Below, in pieces: positions 26,308 through 33,844 of a DNA stretch of 64,000 bases (position 1 is the first letter of the stretch; every line of letters starts with the position of its first letter). The stretch is taken from NCBI GenBank assembly GCA_905200645.1, contig CAJKLD010000006.1:1-64000 (forward strand), written 5' to 3'. The notes beneath the pieces are model-generated. The model was not told the origin of the DNA and ran no database searches. It worked only from the letters and a program-made list of their open reading frames with translations. A program made the position numbers and the translations under genes. This DNA is from an uncultured Phascolarctobacterium sp. GTDB lineage: Bacteria > Bacillota > Negativicutes > Acidaminococcales > Acidaminococcaceae.

Positions 26308-27852
26308 ATGAAAGAATCTATTTTTCACTTTATCCAATCTCATCTTGACGAAAACGGCTTTTTTACCGCACCAACGCTGCCTGACGAAAATCCCTATGGC
26401 CGCATCTGGCAGCACGGTAACGCCGACGCCTATTATTATACCGCCGAAAAAAGCGATAACATAGAGGATGGCAGCAAGCTGCTCAGGCTGCTGCGCGCCT
26501 ATTTAACCGAGCCTATCCAGGTGCGCCGCCAGGCTCTTTATAATAATCTTAACGATATGTCCATGGCAGAATACTGCGATTTTTTTGTTTCCGGCTTTGA
26601 CCAAGACGAAATGAACGGCAGCTGCTTTGATTTGGCACGCCGCTTTTTCTATAACAGCCTGCACCGCGAGCCGCTGAAATTTGCTATGCTGCTTTTCGGC
26701 ATCTATGGTATGCAAAAAATTCACGACTATGACCCGGAGCTGTGGCGCGACATTTTGACTGCCGCTCACTGCGAAGAATTCACCTTTAGCTTTTTTTATG
26801 CCTGTCATCTTACCAACTATAGCAACCAAAAAGCCGTTTGGGAGCTTTTAGGCTGCACTAAGGGCTGGGGAAAAATTTTTGCCATCATCGACTGCCAATG
26901 CCCTGACGATGACCACCGACTGTGGCTGCTGAAAAGCATTAACGATGTTATCACAGATTATCTGCCGATTTCGGTTAAGCTTATTCAGGTTACCCGTCTG
27001 GACAAATTTTTACAACAGACGGTTATCGATTTAACCTGCTATCAAAACGCACTCCAAATTATTGGCAGCTTGCTTATTTTGCTTTTGCATTCTAAGCCTA
27101 GCGATATTCGGGAGCATTACAATCTGTCGGAAATCAACATTTATGATATGCTGAAAAACCTGCTGCGCCATGCTGAATATCTGCCTCTTGCCACAGCAGA
27201 CCTGTTGGATATCAGCGCCCTGGCAACCGCCATGCGCAGACTGCTGGAAAAGCACAGCTTTTATCTGCTGACGCCCAACCAGCTGCAGGAGCTTATCGCC
27301 GCCTGCGACGCGCAGTTATATGTGACGGATTGGCACGCTGTTTTAGAAAAACATCTAGTCAAAGACGAGCAGATAAACTATCCGCTGATAGATTTAGCCT
27401 TTGAAATGGAAATCGATTTGTGGCAGAAGGTTTACGATTTATGGCTGCGCCGTCCCGAAGAATACAAGCTGCTGCCTTATCTTTTTATCTTTTGCGACGA
27501 CGAACAGCATGCAGCTGCTTTAAAACAGCTTACCAAGATCATGCCCCTCTATGCCGCCAATAAGGAAGCCCTGCTGACGGCGCTCAATTATTTAAACCTT
27601 CCTCAAGGAGAGGGTGAAGCTATTTTCTGCGCAGCGCTTACCTCAATTTATGAGGATGTGCGCATCATGGTCTGCGAGCAGCTGGGAGGCTGGGACAAGG
27701 AAGCGCTTACGCCGGCCATTAAAGCAGCGTTAAAGCAAGCCTATAGCACCAGCGCCGACGAAATTGCCAAAGAATATATTCATTGCCTGTTGGCCGGCAC
27801 AAAGCCCGATATGAACTACATTCACAGCCTTTTGCATAAGCGGAAGGCGTAA
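26308..27852 (+). CDS. Uncharacterised 514-residue helical protein
   Basis: A soluble, mainly alpha-helical protein with many Leu, Ala, Tyr and acidic residues. Repeating helix pairs in the C-terminal half (for example LLPYLFIFCDDEQHAAALKQ and EDVRIMVCEQLGGWDKEA) are reminiscent of HEAT/ARM-type repeats. There is no signal peptide, membrane helix or catalytic motif that I recognise. It has its own promoter and terminator between pyc and the YefM-YoeB pair. The function is unknown. Confidence 0.7.
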   Translation: MKESIFHFIQSHLDENGFFTAPTLPDENPYGRIWQHGNADAYYYTAEKSDNIEDGSKLLRLLRAYLTEPIQVRRQALYNNLNDMSMAEYCDFFVSGFDQDEMNGSCFDLARRFFYNSLHREPLKFAMLLFGIYGMQKIHDYDPELWRDILTAAHCEEFTFSFFYACHLTNYSNQKAVWELLGCTKGWGKIFAIIDCQCPDDDHRLWLLKSINDVITDYLPISVKLIQVTRLDKFLQQTVIDLTCYQNALQIIGSLLILLLHSKPSDIREHYNLSEINIYDMLKNLLRHAEYLPLATADLLDISALATAMRRLLEKHSFYLLTPNQLQELIAACDAQLYVTDWHAVLEKHLVKDEQINYPLIDLAFEMEIDLWQKVYDLWLRRPEEYKLLPYLFIFCDDEQHAAALKQLTKIMPLYAANKEALLTALNYLNLPQGEGEAIFCAALTSIYEDVRIMVCEQLGGWDKEALTPAIKAALKQAYSTSADEIAKEYIHCLLAGTKPDMNYIHSLLHKRKA

Positions 27853-27860
27853 CATAGCAG

Positions 27861-27887
27861 AAAAGCCGCTCTCACGAGCGGCTTTTA
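27861..27887. terminator. Intrinsic terminator between convergent genes
   Basis: AAAAGCCGCT-CTCACG-AGCGGCTTTT, a perfect 10-bp stem with A and T ends that suit both strands. It serves the gene at 26308 and, on the other strand, yoeB. Confidence 0.88.
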
Positions 27888-27903
27888 TTGTGCAACGGGA
27901 AGG

Positions 27904-28164
27904 TTAATCTTCATAGTGTCCCTTACAGGAATAAATTAAAAGGTTATCTTCACCTTCGACATCATATACCAAGCGGTTGGCACTGTCTATACGCCTGCTG
28001 TAAACATTTCTATATTTAAGCTTTTCCGGCTTGCCAATACCTTCTAAAGGGCCGTTGCGTTTAATATCCTTGATTAACTCATTGATTCTTTTCAGCGTCT
28101 TTCTATCCTGCTGCTGCCACGAAAGATATTCGTCCCACGAAATATCAGACCAAATCAGGTTCAT
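27904..28164 (-). CDS. yoeB: YoeB/Txe-family toxin (mRNA interferase)
   Basis: An 86-residue RelE-superfamily toxin. Typical YoeB features are the start MNLIWSDISWDEYLSWQQQD, KRINELIKDIKRNGPLEGIG, the YSRRID and RLVYDV strands, and the C-terminal CKGHYED with the His-Tyr pair. It cleaves mRNA at the ribosomal A site. The ATG at 28164 is chosen because it gives the family N-terminus; the gene overlaps yefM by 20 bases, as is usual in this module. Confidence 0.93.
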   Translation of the reverse strand: MNLIWSDISWDEYLSWQQQDRKTLKRINELIKDIKRNGPLEGIGKPEKLKYRNVYSRRIDSANRLVYDVEGEDNLLIYSCKGHYED

Positions 28165-28414
28165 TTTCCTTCGCCTCAATAAGTTCGTGCTTGCGGCCTA
28201 AGCCCTTGTAAATTTGTTCCATGCTGCGGTCAAGCTTGGCTAGATATTCTGCATTATGCGCTGTTCTTACTAATTGATTGTAATTTTCGGCGCTGATAAT
28301 TACCACATTTTTTTCATCCTTGCGAGTAACAATGATAGTTTCATTTCTATCTGTGGCCTGATCACAATAATCCTTGAGATTATTTCTTAAGGTGGAGTAG
28401 TTTACTGCCAACAT
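28145..28414 (-). CDS. yefM: YefM-family antitoxin
   Basis: An 89-residue Phd/YefM antitoxin with the characteristic start MLAVNYSTLRNNLKDYCDQA and the ETIIVTRKDEKNVVIISAEN strand-turn-strand. The acidic, flexible C-terminus neutralises YoeB. Two tandem TGTACA-core palindromes lie just upstream, which implies standard autorepression by the toxin-antitoxin complex. Confidence 0.93.
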   Translation of the reverse strand: MLAVNYSTLRNNLKDYCDQATDRNETIIVTRKDEKNVVIISAENYNQLVRTAHNAEYLAKLDRSMEQIYKGLGRKHELIEAKENEPDLV

Positions 28415-28432
28415 CTATACCAGCTCCTTTCT

Positions 28433-28454
28433 ATTGTACAATTTATTGTACAAT
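28433..28454. promoter_or_regulatory. YefM operator (two TGTACA palindromes)
   Basis: ATTGTACAAT-TT-ATTGTACAAT: two perfect 10-bp palindromes two bases apart, directly upstream of the yefM ribosome binding site. E. coli YefM binds palindromes with the same TGTACA core. Confidence 0.75.
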
Positions 28455-28488
28455 AGATTATTGCAGATGTCAATGAATTAGGATAATC

Positions 28489-29616
28489 TCACTCTGCTGC
28501 TGCCAGCAAAATACCGTAAACCATCAGCGCGGTATTGTAAAGGTCTTCTTCCTTCAAAAATTCTTCTACCGTATGTACGTTAGCCATGCCGGTACCCAAA
28601 ATTACGCAGGGAACGCCTGCTTCGTTAATAAAGTTAGCGTCGCTGCCGCCGCCGGTTAAAGTAATATTAGGTACAAAGCCGCAGATTGCACAGGAGCGTT
28701 CTGCCAACGCAACTACTTTGCAGTCTTTGTCTACCAAAAAGGAGCTGTATTTATGGTCAACCTTAGCATCGACCTTTGCACCATATTTTTCTGCGCTGGT
28801 GACGATAGTATTAACTATTTCGTCGCGAATAGCCGCCAGCTTTTCGTTATTGCGGCTGCGGGCATCGCCCTCGATAACTACTAAATCGGGCACTACGTTA
28901 GTTGCCACACCGCCGCCGATAACACCGATATTGGCGGTAGTTTCCTCGTCAATACGTCCGTAGCGTTTGACATCCGCCAAGGCTTTAGCCGCAATCATAA
29001 CGGCATTGATGCCTTTTTCCGGCTCCAGACCGCCGTGCGCTTTTTTGCCGTGTACAGAAATTTTGTATTTATACTGACCGGGCGCGCCTACCACGATTTC
29101 ACCGGGAGCCCCCTCGCCATCCAAAGCGTAGCCAACTTCTGCGCGCAGACGAGTTCTGTCCATGCAGCGGGAGCCGTTGACGCCGCCTTCTTCGGCAATA
29201 GTGAAGAGCACCTGAATATCGCCATGCTCGGCACCGCTTGCCAGCAGCATGCGCAGGCCCTCTAAAATACCTTCTACACCGGATTTATCGTCGCCGCCTA
29301 AAATGGTTGTGCCATCGCTGTACAGCACGCCGTCCTTCTGTACGACGGCAGTACCGCCGCAGGGTTCTACGCCGTCCATGTGCGCAGAAAGCAAAACAGC
29401 GGTTGCGCCCGGCTTATTTCCCGGCAAGAATGCCCATAAATTGCCGCAGCTACCGCCCAGCTGCTTACCCGCATCATCTTCCTCCACCGCAAAGCCCATG
29501 GTTTCCAGTTTCGCTTTTAAATACTCAAACACAGGCTTTTCCTGTAAGGTATGACATGGAATAGCCACTATCTCCTTAAACTCCTGCAGCATACGCTCTT
29601 TATTAACTTCTACCAT
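28489..29616 (-). CDS. M20-family peptidase, PepT-like
   Basis: A 375-residue zinc di/tripeptidase-like protein. Metal and catalytic motifs visible are SAHMDGVEPC (first His and its Asp), GGDDKSG (bridging Asp), TIAEEGG (catalytic Glu pair) and the dimerisation domain around residues 180-290. It resembles the PepT2/peptidase T-like group that trims short peptides in the cytoplasm. No signal peptide is present. It is the last gene of the udg-thrE-mntP run. Confidence 0.88.
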   Translation of the reverse strand: MVEVNKERMLQEFKEIVAIPCHTLQEKPVFEYLKAKLETMGFAVEEDDAGKQLGGSCGNLWAFLPGNKPGATAVLLSAHMDGVEPCGGTAVVQKDGVLYSDGTTILGGDDKSGVEGILEGLRMLLASGAEHGDIQVLFTIAEEGGVNGSRCMDRTRLRAEVGYALDGEGAPGEIVVGAPGQYKYKISVHGKKAHGGLEPEKGINAVMIAAKALADVKRYGRIDEETTANIGVIGGGVATNVVPDLVVIEGDARSRNNEKLAAIRDEIVNTIVTSAEKYGAKVDAKVDHKYSSFLVDKDCKVVALAERSCAICGFVPNITLTGGGSDANFINEAGVPCVILGTGMANVHTVEEFLKEEDLYNTALMVYGILLAAAE

Positions 29617-29659
29617 TTTTCTGCCTCCTTCAATAGCACTAGCTCAAAGCATTTTTATT

Positions 29660-30217
29660 TTAGATATAACCGGTGTGCTCCAGTAAAATCTTAACGCCGA
29701 TGGCGATAAGTACCAAACCACCGATAATATTAGCATTTTTTCCCACAGCTGAACCAAGGCGAAAGCCTGCCAAACCGCCAAATGCAGCAAAAGCAAAGGT
29801 CACTACGCCGATTAAGGCAGCTGCCAACCAAATATTCGTATTCAAAAAAGCAAAGCTGATACCCACCGCCAGCGCGTCAATACTAGTAGCAACAGCCAGC
29901 ACCGCCATCTCTTTCACCGTGTAGCTGTGCTTAACGCTGCACGTCTCCGAAGCCTCGCGAATCATATTCACGCCTAAGTACAGCAGCAGTGCAAACGCCA
30001 GCCAATGGTCATAAGTCATAATATATTCTCTAAAGGATATGGCGCAAAAATAGCCGATAAGCGGCATTAAAAACTGAAAAAAGCCAAACCACACGCCAAA
30101 GCGCAGCGCTCCCTCGCTTCTCTCTTCGGAACGAAGCGCCATACTGCCGCAGATAGATACGGCAAAAGCATCCATAGCCAGACTAGCGGACAACAGTAAT
30201 AATTCTAAAAATCCCAT
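29660..30217 (-). CDS. mntP: Manganese efflux pump MntP
   Basis: A protein of about 185 residues with six predicted membrane helices and the MntP signatures SASLAMDAFAVSICG and a second ATSIDALAVGISF, each with a conserved Asp. It exports Mn2+. The ATG at 30217 is preferred to an upstream one at 30244 that has no ribosome binding site, although the AGGGG sits close. I see no yybP-ykoY riboswitch in the short gap. Confidence 0.92.
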   Translation of the reverse strand: MGFLELLLLSASLAMDAFAVSICGSMALRSEERSEGALRFGVWFGFFQFLMPLIGYFCAISFREYIMTYDHWLAFALLLYLGVNMIREASETCSVKHSYTVKEMAVLAVATSIDALAVGISFAFLNTNIWLAAALIGVVTFAFAAFGGLAGFRLGSAVGKNANIIGGLVLIAIGVKILLEHTGYI

Positions 30218-30270
30218 GTTCCCCTCACAAGAAAGTTTTCTCATTACTTAAAGCAATAAGTTTTACGGCG

Positions 30271-30759
30271 TTAGCTCTGTTCTTCCCGTTCTTTAGCAAG
30301 GCGTTTTAATCCGGCACGCTCATGGCGCAGCTTCACAGCCCTGAACAAGCTGCCCACCACCATAACGCCCAAAGCAATAGCGGAAGCATCCATGCCTGCC
30401 TGTAAAAGCAGAGACATCCCTAAATCATAATTTTTTTCGATGATCTGCGTCATGCCCTTATACATGGCAAGCCCCGGAACAATGGGAAAAAGTCCCGGAA
30501 TAACAACTACCGTCACCGGATGATGCCAAAGACGCGCGTTAATCTCGCTTAGCAGCGAAACCGCCAGCGACGCAGCTAAATTGGCATAAAAAGAATCTAC
30601 GCCCAAGGTCTGACTAAGATGAATATACACCAGCCAACCAACGGCGCCCACTACGCCGCACACAGGCAGCGCGTTTTTAGGCGCTTGGAAAATCACGGCA
30701 AAAGCCATAGCGGAAAGCACGGCAAAGGCAAAAGCTTCGGGATAATTTAATAAAATCAC
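30271..30759 (-). CDS. Threonine/serine exporter, small subunit (ThrE_2 domain)
   Basis: A 162-residue membrane protein with four to five helices matching the C-terminal half of ThrE. The motif PVTVVVIPGLFPIVPGLAMY is a signature of this half. In many Firmicutes ThrE is split into two genes, as here; the large subunit is directly upstream. Together they export threonine and serine, or have been linked to organic acid transport in some relatives. Confidence 0.85.
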   Translation of the reverse strand: MILLNYPEAFAFAVLSAMAFAVIFQAPKNALPVCGVVGAVGWLVYIHLSQTLGVDSFYANLAASLAVSLLSEINARLWHHPVTVVVIPGLFPIVPGLAMYKGMTQIIEKNYDLGMSLLLQAGMDASAIALGVMVVGSLFRAVKLRHERAGLKRLAKEREEQS

Positions 30760-30783
30760 GCTGACTACCTGCTTTCTAAAAAA

Positions 30784-31584
30784 TTATTTGCCCATGGGCC
30801 ACAAATCCCAGCCCCAGCGATACCACAAGAGCAATGTCAAAGCCAGGCCAAAGGCAATGGAGACAGCAAACAGCAGCGCCTCGGCAATGCGGCTGTTGCC
30901 GCTGATAAGATCGCCGCTCAAATAATCTCTTAAACCGTTAGTAAAAGCCAGTCCCGGCAAAAAAGGCATCAAAGAGCCTACAATAATGTTCATGCGGGTA
31001 CACTGCACGCTGACGGCACAGCACATAATTGCCAGTACGCCGATAGCAGCCCCCGCCAAAGCATTCTCCCAAAAGGCGCTAAGGCTGTAACCGTCAAACT
31101 GGCGCAGCAGCGTCATAGCCAAACCGCCCGTAACAAAAGCCGCCACAAAATCGTGGCTGTTGCCGCCCAACATACTGGCAAAGGCCGCCGAACAAATTGC
31201 CGAAGCCAGACAAACCGTCCATTTGCCATAAGGAGGACACTTCTGCAGCAAATACCGCAGAAAAGCCATAGCTTCATCATAATTAAAATTAGGCGGATCA
31301 ATGTTATAGGAAAAATCGTTGATTGCTTTTACATTGCTTAAATTGTTGCTGCGGTAGCGGATGCGGCACATTAAGGACGCATTGACTGCCGTTTCGTCGC
31401 CGATGATAATCATGGTAGGCGTAGCAAAAACATTGATATCGTGATAGCCGAAGGTACGGCAGAAGCGCATAATTGTATCTTCCACACGGGAGGTTTCCGC
31501 GCCGCTTTTGAGCAGCACCTTGCCAATATTCAAGGCTACATTAAGCGCCTGTTCTCTTGTTATATAGTGCTTATCAGCGGTCAT
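30784..31584 (-). CDS. Threonine/serine exporter, large subunit (ThrE domain)
   Basis: A 266-residue protein with an N-terminal cytoplasmic region (REQALNVALNIGKVLLKSGAE, ETSRVEDTIMR) and five to six membrane helices including GSLMPFLPGLAFTNGLRDYL. The ATG at 31584 has GGAGGTGG upstream and gives the usual family N-terminus; an in-frame upstream extension overlaps the uracil-DNA glycosylase gene and is rejected. It overlaps the 3' end of that gene by 11 bases, so translation may be coupled. Confidence 0.88.
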   Translation of the reverse strand: MTADKHYITREQALNVALNIGKVLLKSGAETSRVEDTIMRFCRTFGYHDINVFATPTMIIIGDETAVNASLMCRIRYRSNNLSNVKAINDFSYNIDPPNFNYDEAMAFLRYLLQKCPPYGKWTVCLASAICSAAFASMLGGNSHDFVAAFVTGGLAMTLLRQFDGYSLSAFWENALAGAAIGVLAIMCCAVSVQCTRMNIIVGSLMPFLPGLAFTNGLRDYLSGDLISGNSRIAEALLFAVSIAFGLALTLLLWYRWGWDLWPMGK

Positions 31585-32275
31585 AACCGCCACCTCCGAG
31601 CAAAGCCGCCACCTGGGCTTTAAAGATTTCCGCGCCGCCCATGGACGGATGACGTACAGCCACGCAGTCAATACCGTAACGGCGCAGGGTATCCGCCGCC
31701 TTTTGACCAATGGCCACAATCTGCATATCCGGCACCAGCTCCAGCAGCATTTTGGCATATTCTACGCCCACATCCAATTCCGCAGTCGACGGCGTGCGGT
31801 TAGATAAAAGCTTACCCTCTTTATGCGGATGAAAAGGAAAAATATTCCACAAAATTACATCAAAGGCCGCCAGTCCATGACGGTTCAAAGCATTCCAAAC
31901 CACAGTATCCGTAGGCTCGTTAAAGCCTTTTACCTTTTGGGACGGATTTAACAGCGGACTTTGGGGATTACTGGTACGCTGATAATGCCATGCTCCCAGC
32001 ACGCTGTGCGGCTGCACATCCTTATGCTGTCCCAGTAAAATGCGCTCCGAGGTAATGGCCACACCGCTGAAATGGCCGCCCTGATAGCCTAAGGCTTCGG
32101 CAATAAACAGATAATGCGCCTTAGTGCGCAGCTCCAAATAGCGCCGCAGATTAGCGCTGCGAATTACGGGAGCCTGCGGACCGATATCGCAGGCAGAATC
32201 ATATTCCCGCCAGGGATTGAAAACCAAATCGCTGTGATAGCTTTGTAATTTATCAAGAAAGGTATTGATATCCAT
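31574..32275 (-). CDS. Uracil-DNA glycosylase superfamily protein
   Basis: A 233-residue member of the UDG fold. LFIAEALGYQGGHFSGVAIT corresponds to the active-site loop region and VILWNIFPFHPHKEG to the strand with the Asn/Pro pocket residues. The closing VRHPSMGG resembles the HPS motif that contacts DNA. It differs from classical Ung and is closer to a less studied branch, so the substrate is uncertain. The start at 32275 lacks a clear ribosome binding site, and an inverted repeat (GTGTGC/GCACAC) occupies the leader. Confidence 0.75.
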   Translation of the reverse strand: MDINTFLDKLQSYHSDLVFNPWREYDSACDIGPQAPVIRSANLRRYLELRTKAHYLFIAEALGYQGGHFSGVAITSERILLGQHKDVQPHSVLGAWHYQRTSNPQSPLLNPSQKVKGFNEPTDTVVWNALNRHGLAAFDVILWNIFPFHPHKEGKLLSNRTPSTAELDVGVEYAKMLLELVPDMQIVAIGQKAADTLRRYGIDCVAVRHPSMGGAEIFKAQVAALLGGGGYDR

Positions 32276-32326
32276 AATTTTTCTGTGTGCCTAACATAAA
32301 TTTAAGCACACTTTCCTCCAAGATAT

Positions 32327-32356
32327 ATTATAACCTAAAAGGGAGTAAATTAGCAA
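32327..32356 (-). promoter_or_regulatory. Candidate promoter of the udg-thrE-mntP-pepT run
   Basis: On the minus strand TTGCTA (32351-32356), 18 bases, TATAAT (32327-32332). Downstream lie GGAGGAAAG and a hairpin, GTGTGC...GCACAC (32285-32311), in the leader. Confidence 0.45.
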
Positions 32357-32392
32357 ACAATCCGGAAGGCAATTTACGTGCTCCCGCAATAC

Positions 32393-32426
32393 ATAAAAGC
32401 CGCCGTCCGCACAGCGAACGACGGCT
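32393..32426 (-). terminator. Intrinsic terminator of dcuC
   Basis: On the minus strand AGCCGTCGTTCG pairs with CGGACGGCGGCT (one mismatch), followed by TTTTATG. Confidence 0.8.
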
Positions 32427-32467
32427 AAATAAATTTTTAAGCTACAGCCTGCCTAAAAGTCTGTTTC

Positions 32468-33721
32468 TTAGTAGAGCAGCAGTACCATGCCGGCCAGCAA
32501 AGCGCACACAATACCCAAAGCATTACGTTTGCAAACCTCCATAGGGTCTACGCCGGCAATGCCTGCGCAGATAATAGTTGCACCGGCAATAGGAGAAATA
32601 GTACGGCCCAGGGTACCGCCCAAAGCAGCGATAGAGCCCATATTCATGGTAGAAATACCAAACTCAACAGCATGCGGAGTTACTGCTTCGTTGAACGCAA
32701 CAGTAGCGGCATCGCCGGAGCCGGAAATCAACGCCAGCAGGAAAGGGCCAAAGGTAGCGGCAATCTTTACGATACCGGTGGAATTCAGCATCCAGGCAAT
32801 CAAAGCCTTAATCAGGCCAAGAGCATTTAAGCCGGCAACGAAAACGCCAACGGAGATGATAATACCAATAATATTTGCATAAGCGTCGCCCATGCCGTTG
32901 AAGAAGTTTTTAGTCAGCTCCACAGGACTTTTGCGGGTTACAGCCAAAGCTAAAATAGCGCCGATAACCATAGCGTGAGGTACGCCCATTTTCAGGAAAG
33001 ACACCTTAGTATTGCCAAGCAGCAGAATAATTACCGGAATTAAAGGCATAATAGAGTACAAGGGATTGATCATAAAACTGGTGTCATCCATAACATTGCC
33101 TTCGGGAACATAGCCCTTGTTTTCTTTGAGCACAACAGCAACAACGGTCAGCACAACGGAGGCAATCAAAACACCCACTACGGTAGCCATCATATGGTTG
33201 CCGATAACGGTGGTAATTTGGGTATTAGCCAGCTTAGCGATAACGCCGTTATGCACCAGGCCCGGATTCAGCATACTGCCATAAGTACCGGATTTTACGG
33301 CAGCGGCAGCCATAGCGGGATGGATACCGGCAGCCATCAAAATAGGAATAAAAATAACGCCAACGGCAGCGCTGCAGCCTGCAGCGCTGGGAATAGCAAT
33401 ATTAACTACGAAAGTAGCCAGGGTAGCGCCGGGAATCAGCAAAAAGCCCATTTTTTTCAAAACCTTGCCAATGGCAACTACCAAATGCTTATCACATTCG
33501 GTGTACTTCATGCACCAGGCAAAGCCCATGCAGGAGCAGACAGAAGTAATCAAACCGGCATTAGTCATGCTTTTGGCAAAAGCGTCCAAAGAAGCCATAG
33601 GCTTGCCTGCAATAACACACATTAAAATACCGGCGGCAATTAAAACCATACGCGACTCATGACGTTTCAGCAGCAGATAAATTACACCGATAACAACAAG
33701 AGCACCAATAATTAAGAACAT
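32468..33721 (-). CDS. dcuC: DcuC-family C4-dicarboxylate transporter
   Basis: A 417-residue permease with about 12 membrane helices. DcuC-like features include the duplicated short hydrophobic loops around AIPSAAGCSAAVGVIFIPIL, KSGTYGSMLNPGLVHN and ALISGSGDAATVAFNEAVTP. The family exports succinate or exchanges fumarate and succinate under anaerobiosis. It has its own terminator. Together with pyc and the DASS carrier it fits a succinate/fumarate economy. Confidence 0.85.
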   Translation of the reverse strand: MFLIIGALVVIGVIYLLLKRHESRMVLIAAGILMCVIAGKPMASLDAFAKSMTNAGLITSVCSCMGFAWCMKYTECDKHLVVAIGKVLKKMGFLLIPGATLATFVVNIAIPSAAGCSAAVGVIFIPILMAAGIHPAMAAAAVKSGTYGSMLNPGLVHNGVIAKLANTQITTVIGNHMMATVVGVLIASVVLTVVAVVLKENKGYVPEGNVMDDTSFMINPLYSIMPLIPVIILLLGNTKVSFLKMGVPHAMVIGAILALAVTRKSPVELTKNFFNGMGDAYANIIGIIISVGVFVAGLNALGLIKALIAWMLNSTGIVKIAATFGPFLLALISGSGDAATVAFNEAVTPHAVEFGISTMNMGSIAALGGTLGRTISPIAGATIICAGIAGVDPMEVCKRNALGIVCALLAGMVLLLY

Positions 33722-33778
33722 ACAAACCCCTCCACTCTATAAATTGTGTTCTTTAATTGCAAATTATATTATAAATCA

Positions 33779-33810
33779 AATGACGGCGAATGTGTAGCAT
33801 CGCCGTCATT
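33779..33810 (-). terminator. Probable terminator of the LTA-synthase-like gene
   Basis: AATGACGGCGA and TCGCCGTCATT form a perfect 11-bp stem with a 10-base loop. On the minus strand the following bases are moderately T-rich (TTTGATTTAT). Confidence 0.65.
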
Positions 33811-33844
33811 GTATACATAATACTTAGCTTATGCAATTAATTTT

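Noticed and set aside
30218..30270. yybP-ykoY manganese riboswitch before mntP
   Set aside because: The gap to the preceding gene is 53 bases and lacks the required stems.
31585..31758. N-terminal extension of the large ThrE subunit
   Set aside because: It overlaps the uracil-DNA glycosylase gene in another frame. A strong ribosome binding site sits before the internal ATG, and the extension has no similarity to ThrE.
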